Source of the DNA: Brachybacterium sp. UMB0905
GTDB taxonomy: Bacteria > Actinomycetota > Actinomycetes > Actinomycetales > Dermabacteraceae
Assembly (NCBI RefSeq): GCF_002871795.1
Contig: NZ_PNHL01000007.1
Coordinates: 160,917-197,576, forward strand
Direction: 5' to 3'
Length of the DNA stretch: 36,660 nucleotides
Shown: piece after piece, positions 34,241-36,660 of the stretch
Numbering within the stretch: the first letter of the stretch is position 1
Layout: each line of letters starts with the position of its first letter
Made by a program: the position numbers and the translations under genes
The notes under the pieces: generated by a model
Database searches by the model: none
Seen by the model: only the letters and a program-made list of their open reading frames with translations
What the model was told of the DNA's origin: nothing

Positions 34241-34280
34241 TCCGGAGTATCACGGTGGGCTCCGGAGAGTCGCGGTGGGC
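34241..34280. repeat. 20-base tandem repeat, two copies
   Basis: 34241-34260 and 34261-34280 agree at 17 of 20 positions; both start TCCGGAG and end CGGTGGGC. They lie between the TetR gene stop and the glycosyltransferase start. Just before them, GACCGTC and GACGGTC (about 34226-34241) form a 7-base inverted repeat with a 2-base centre. The remaining 34099-34240 shows nothing else clear. A regulator site for the glycosyltransferase is possible. Confidence 0.6.
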
Positions 34281-34289
34281 CGGGCGTCT

Positions 34290-34904
34290 TCAGTCGTCCG
34301 CGGGAGCACGCACCCCGTCCAGCACCGCATCGAGCACAGCTTCGACCTGCGGATCGGTGAGCGGTGTGCGCACGATCGAGGCGGAGACGAGGATCGGTGC
34401 GGTCAGCAGGTGGGTGATGAGCGCGGTGGACACGTCCTCACGCAGCTCTCCGCGCTCCCGCGCCGCCGCAAGAATGCGCGGCAGCGTCTTCTCCTGCGCC
34501 TCCCAGCTGCGCCGATTGGCATGCGCGAAATGCGCTTCTGCGCTCGTGGCGGCCAGTCCATTGAGGACTCGCTCGAGCCGAGAGTCGGAGAAGTCTCGGA
34601 AGGCCAGCAGGTAGCTCAGCAGGTCAGCACGAAGATCGCCGACGGTCTGGACGGTGAAGCTGCGGTAGTAGGCCTCGAGCGCATCAGCGACCAGCGCCTC
34701 GCGGTCGGCCCAGCGCCGATGCAGGGTGCGGCGGCTGACACCGGCGGCGTCGGCGATGTCCTGCATGGTGAAGTCGGTGCCGCGCTCCTCCAGCAGGCTG
34801 AGCACGGCGGCATGGATCGCCTCGGTGTTGCGCCGGGTGCGCCCGCCGGGGCGCACGGACCCGTAGGTGGCGGGATTCTCCGCATCTGCCTCTGACCTGC
34901 TCAT
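34290..34904 (-). CDS. TetR-family transcriptional regulator
   Basis: A 204-residue repressor-type protein. The HTH is in residues 20-65 (TEAIHAAVLSLLEERGTDFTMQDIADAAGVSRRTLHRRWADREAL), with an all-helical ligand and dimer domain after it. It is divergent from the saccharopine-dehydrogenase-like gene, 116 bases apart, and most likely represses that gene and itself. A TATGCT box lies 6 bases before ATG 34904. The ligand is unknown. Confidence 0.9.
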   Translation of the reverse strand: MSRSEADAENPATYGSVRPGGRTRRNTEAIHAAVLSLLEERGTDFTMQDIADAAGVSRRTLHRRWADREALVADALEAYYRSFTVQTVGDLRADLLSYLLAFRDFSDSRLERVLNGLAATSAEAHFAHANRRSWEAQEKTLPRILAAARERGELREDVSTALITHLLTAPILVSASIVRTPLTDPQVEAVLDAVLDGVRAPADD

Positions 34905-34910
34905 CTGCCC

Positions 34911-34916
34911 AGCATA
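34911..34916 (-). promoter_or_regulatory. Putative -10 box (TATGCT) of the TetR gene, leaderless
   Basis: Minus-strand TATGCT ends 6 bases before ATG 34904. No ribosome-binding site lies between. Confidence 0.45.
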
Positions 34917-34939
34917 GAGAACTGAGCAAACGTCGCCCC

Positions 34940-34970
34940 TTGACGTGGTCTCCCCTCATCGCACTAGTGT
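34940..34970 (+). promoter_or_regulatory. Promoter of the saccharopine-dehydrogenase-like gene
   Basis: TTGACG (34940-34945) is close to the -35 consensus. TAGTGT (34965-34970) is the best -10, 19 bases on. This is the most complete two-part promoter in the window. A leader of about 45 bases follows, with AAAGGA (35008-35013) 7 bases before ATG 35021. The divergent TetR product probably acts here. Confidence 0.55.
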
Positions 34971-35020
34971 CCCTTTGTGAGTCATTAGGGGCTTGCTCTC
35001 CCGACCGAAAGGACCCTGCC

Positions 35021-36202
35021 ATGCGTACGCTCATCCTCGGTGCCGGCGGTGTCGGCTCCGGTGCCGCCCGTCACCTGTCCGCCCTTCGCCCCGACCTCGA
35101 TCTGCGCATCGCCGATCTGTACGAGGAGGCGGCCCAGCGCGTCGCCGCAGAGCTCGGCCCCCGCGCCGAAGGCATCGCCGTGGATCTGCATGACCCGGCA
35201 TCCCTCGCCGCGGCCCTCGACGGGGTGGATGCCGTGCTGCACACCGCGGGCCCCTTCTACCGCAACGCCCGACCGGTGCTGGAGGCCGCGGCCGAGCGCG
35301 GCATCGCGTACCTCGACATCGATGATGACGACGACATGCTCCTGTCGCTGCTCGGAGATGAGGAGCTTCGGGGCCGGGCCGAGGAGTCCGGGGCCCGCCT
35401 CGTGGTCGGCGCAGGCACCACCCCGGGGATGTCGAACCTCGTGGCGCGCCGCAGCATCGATGCGCTCGATGAGGCGCAGGACGTGCAGATCACGATGCTG
35501 CTGCCGCTCGCGGTGGCGAAGCGCTTCAGCCCGGCGGTGCTCGATCACATGGTGCACATCAGCACCGGGGAGGTGCTCGCGCAGCGCGATGGCGAGATCA
35601 CCCCGATCCCCGCCTATGCCGAGCCCCGGGAGGTGACTCCTCCCGGCGCGCAGCAGAGCGCTCCGGCGCTGACCGCGGGCCATGGCGAGACGGTCATGCT
35701 CGCACGTTCGTTCCCGCACCTGCAGGAAGTCACGGTCCGCCTGTCGTGGCTCGGCGAGCAGGGCAATGCGACATGGCGGATGATCACCGCGATCGCCCGC
35801 GGCGCCGAGGGCGAGATCGAAGGGCTCGGGGCGACCGCCACCCAAGTCCTCGTCCACCTCATCCGTGCTGGCGCCCTCGATGAGCTGCTGGCGAGCGAGG
35901 GCGTCCCGACGGTGGGGACGCTCGTGGAGGTGCAGGGACTGCGCAACGGCCAGCCGGTGCGGCTGCGCACGCTCATGGATCTGCTGGGCAAGCGGGATGT
36001 GCCGCCCGAGATGCGGCAGGACCCGACGGCCGTCGCGGCGGCCATCGGCCTGGACGCCCTGCTGGACGGACGGGTCACGGGCACCGGTGTGCTGACCCCG
36101 GAGCTGTGCTTCGATGCGGAGGATCTGCTGCGCCGCTTCGAGGCGGACTCGACGGTGCTTTTCGTCGAGGATGAGATCGTCGAGGGGCCCGCCGCACAGT
36201 GA
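35021..36202 (+). CDS. Saccharopine dehydrogenase-family NAD(P)-dependent protein
   Basis: A 393-residue protein with an N-terminal dinucleotide-binding fold: MRTLILGAGGVGSGAARHLS, the acidic RIADLYEEAAQ strand end, VDAVLHTAGPFYRNARPVLEAA and YLDIDDD. The later GAGTTPGMSNLVAR segment is common to saccharopine dehydrogenase-like proteins. True saccharopine dehydrogenases act in lysine metabolism, but this broad group includes many enzymes of unknown substrate. It is controlled most likely by the divergent TetR protein, which suggests a response to a small molecule. Start ATG 35021 has AAAGGA before it. Confidence 0.85.
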   Translation: MRTLILGAGGVGSGAARHLSALRPDLDLRIADLYEEAAQRVAAELGPRAEGIAVDLHDPASLAAALDGVDAVLHTAGPFYRNARPVLEAAAERGIAYLDIDDDDDMLLSLLGDEELRGRAEESGARLVVGAGTTPGMSNLVARRSIDALDEAQDVQITMLLPLAVAKRFSPAVLDHMVHISTGEVLAQRDGEITPIPAYAEPREVTPPGAQQSAPALTAGHGETVMLARSFPHLQEVTVRLSWLGEQGNATWRMITAIARGAEGEIEGLGATATQVLVHLIRAGALDELLASEGVPTVGTLVEVQGLRNGQPVRLRTLMDLLGKRDVPPEMRQDPTAVAAAIGLDALLDGRVTGTGVLTPELCFDAEDLLRRFEADSTVLFVEDEIVEGPAAQ

Positions 36203-36279
36203 AATAGCCGCACCGTGAGGTAGCAGGCCAGAGCATCAGGCCCGGCTGGAACTCCCCCCGGCCGTGCGACCACGCAAAA

Positions 36280-36323
36280 GCCGGAGCCGCGGCGTCACCT
36301 CTCGATGATGCCACGGCTCCGGC
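36280..36323 (+). terminator. Long hairpin after the saccharopine-dehydrogenase-like gene
   Basis: Eighteen-base arms (36280-36297 and 36306-36323) pair with one mismatch and one G-U around an 8-base loop. AAAA precedes the 5' arm; no T-run follows the 3' arm. It probably terminates the upstream gene. Its 3' arm contains the first ATG of the next small ORF. Confidence 0.65.
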
Positions 36324-36601
36324 TGCTGGTGGACCTAGCGGGAGGCTTGTCGAAACTTGCCCCTGCGCTGGTTCGTATGGGGCGGCTGCACCGAACGATC
36401 CGCGCCCGCGCGGCACGTGCCACCCATCGGCGAGTGGCGCCGGACAGCATGCAACGCAGAGTCACCGGCGAGGCGCTCGAAGCTGCGGTAGCGCGCTACC
36501 GCGCTGGAGAGACTCTTCGCGCGATCGCCACCGATGTCGGTCTCAGTCGTCACGGGCTGGCGGCATTGCTCCGGGAGCGAGCCTCGGGCTTTCATCGTTG
36601 A
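36305..36601 (+). CDS. Small HTH ORF, possible recombinase/transposase remnant
   Basis: Up to 98 residues. Only the C-terminal 48 look like a protein domain: VTGEALEAAVARYRAGETLR, then AIATDVGLSRHGLAALLRERA, a helix-turn-helix of the kind at the ends of serine recombinases and IS-encoded proteins. The part before residue 48 is Arg-rich without clear homology. The first ATGs (36305, 36308) lie in the arm of the preceding hairpin; ATG 36379 or 36449 may be nearer the truth, but no ribosome-binding site decides. It is more likely a remnant than a whole gene. The final 59 bases of the window hold nothing I can assign. Confidence 0.4.
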   Translation: MMPRLRLLVDLAGGLSKLAPALVRMGRLHRTIRARAARATHRRVAPDSMQRRVTGEALEAAVARYRAGETLRAIATDVGLSRHGLAALLRERASGFHR

Positions 36602-36660
36602 GGTGTCCGAGGGGTGGTCGTAGACGCGGAAAGGTGCTCCTGACCTGGAAGAATAGGGCT

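Noticed and set aside
36602..36660. Left end of an insertion sequence at the window edge
   Set aside because: The sequence breaks off before any transposase or terminal repeat could be seen.
1..36660. CRISPR arrays, tRNA or rRNA genes, prophage, toxin-antitoxin pairs
   Set aside because: I looked for regular direct repeats, tRNA-like cloverleaf segments, phage gene runs and paired small ORFs and saw none. The HNH protein alone is not evidence of a defence island.

Overview
The window is high-GC, densely packed chromosomal DNA (strong G/C at third codon positions, several GTG/TTG starts, little non-coding space). The gene set fits an actinobacterium, most probably of the order Micrococcales: a two-domain PutA, a eukaryotic-type UDP-glucose pyrophosphorylase, a DUF1846 protein, a LOTUS-tailed NYN protein, and many genes that look leaderless, with a TANNNT box 6-8 bases before the start codon. 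A Brachybacterium/Dermabacteraceae-like source is my guess and is not proven by the sequence. I see no rRNA, tRNA, CRISPR array, prophage or intact insertion sequence.

Layout. 1-6085: 3' end of thymidine kinase, a YtxH-like small protein, PutA (proline to glutamate) and a Tat-exported GH76 mannanase-like hydrolase. 6019-6068 is a perfect 50-bp palindrome between convergent genes. 6086-9241 (minus): an ABC-F ribosome-protection-type ATPase whose stop overlaps the start of UDP-glucose pyrophosphorylase, preceded by a possible 18-aa leader peptide and hairpins. 9333-13707 (plus): HAD phosphatase, a decayed small gene, metG and a sugar MFS porter. 13734-16439: PIG-L deacetylase, an internally deleted Fic gene behind an inverted repeat, a TagI glycosylase lacking most zinc ligands, and a siderophore-interacting reductase. 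16521-22857 (plus): FAD oxidoreductase, POT peptide transporter, HNH nuclease, DUF1846 protein, and a lipoprotein with an acidic linker. 22937-25206: recQ and a Nudix hydrolase, overlapping by 4 bases. 25447-28207 (minus): HemD-like protein, NYN/LOTUS protein, LysR regulator. 28279-32984 (plus): YeiH-type exporter, then a tightly coupled molybdate operon (HTH-TOBE protein, modA, modB, modC) followed at once by a HhH-GPD DNA glycosylase. 33007-36601: GT4 glycosyltransferase, TetR regulator divergent from a saccharopine-dehydrogenase-like protein, and a small HTH ORF.

The clearest functional units are the molybdate uptake operon with its own TOBE sensor candidate, the recQ-Nudix pair, the siderophore reductase-TagI pair and the ABC-F/UGP pair. 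Much of the rest is ordinary housekeeping and metabolism. I found no convincing large undescribed system. The best leads are the ABC-F leader region, the Fic deletion derivative with its retained operator-like repeat, the molybdate-glycosylase coupling, the TagI variant and the perfect palindrome.
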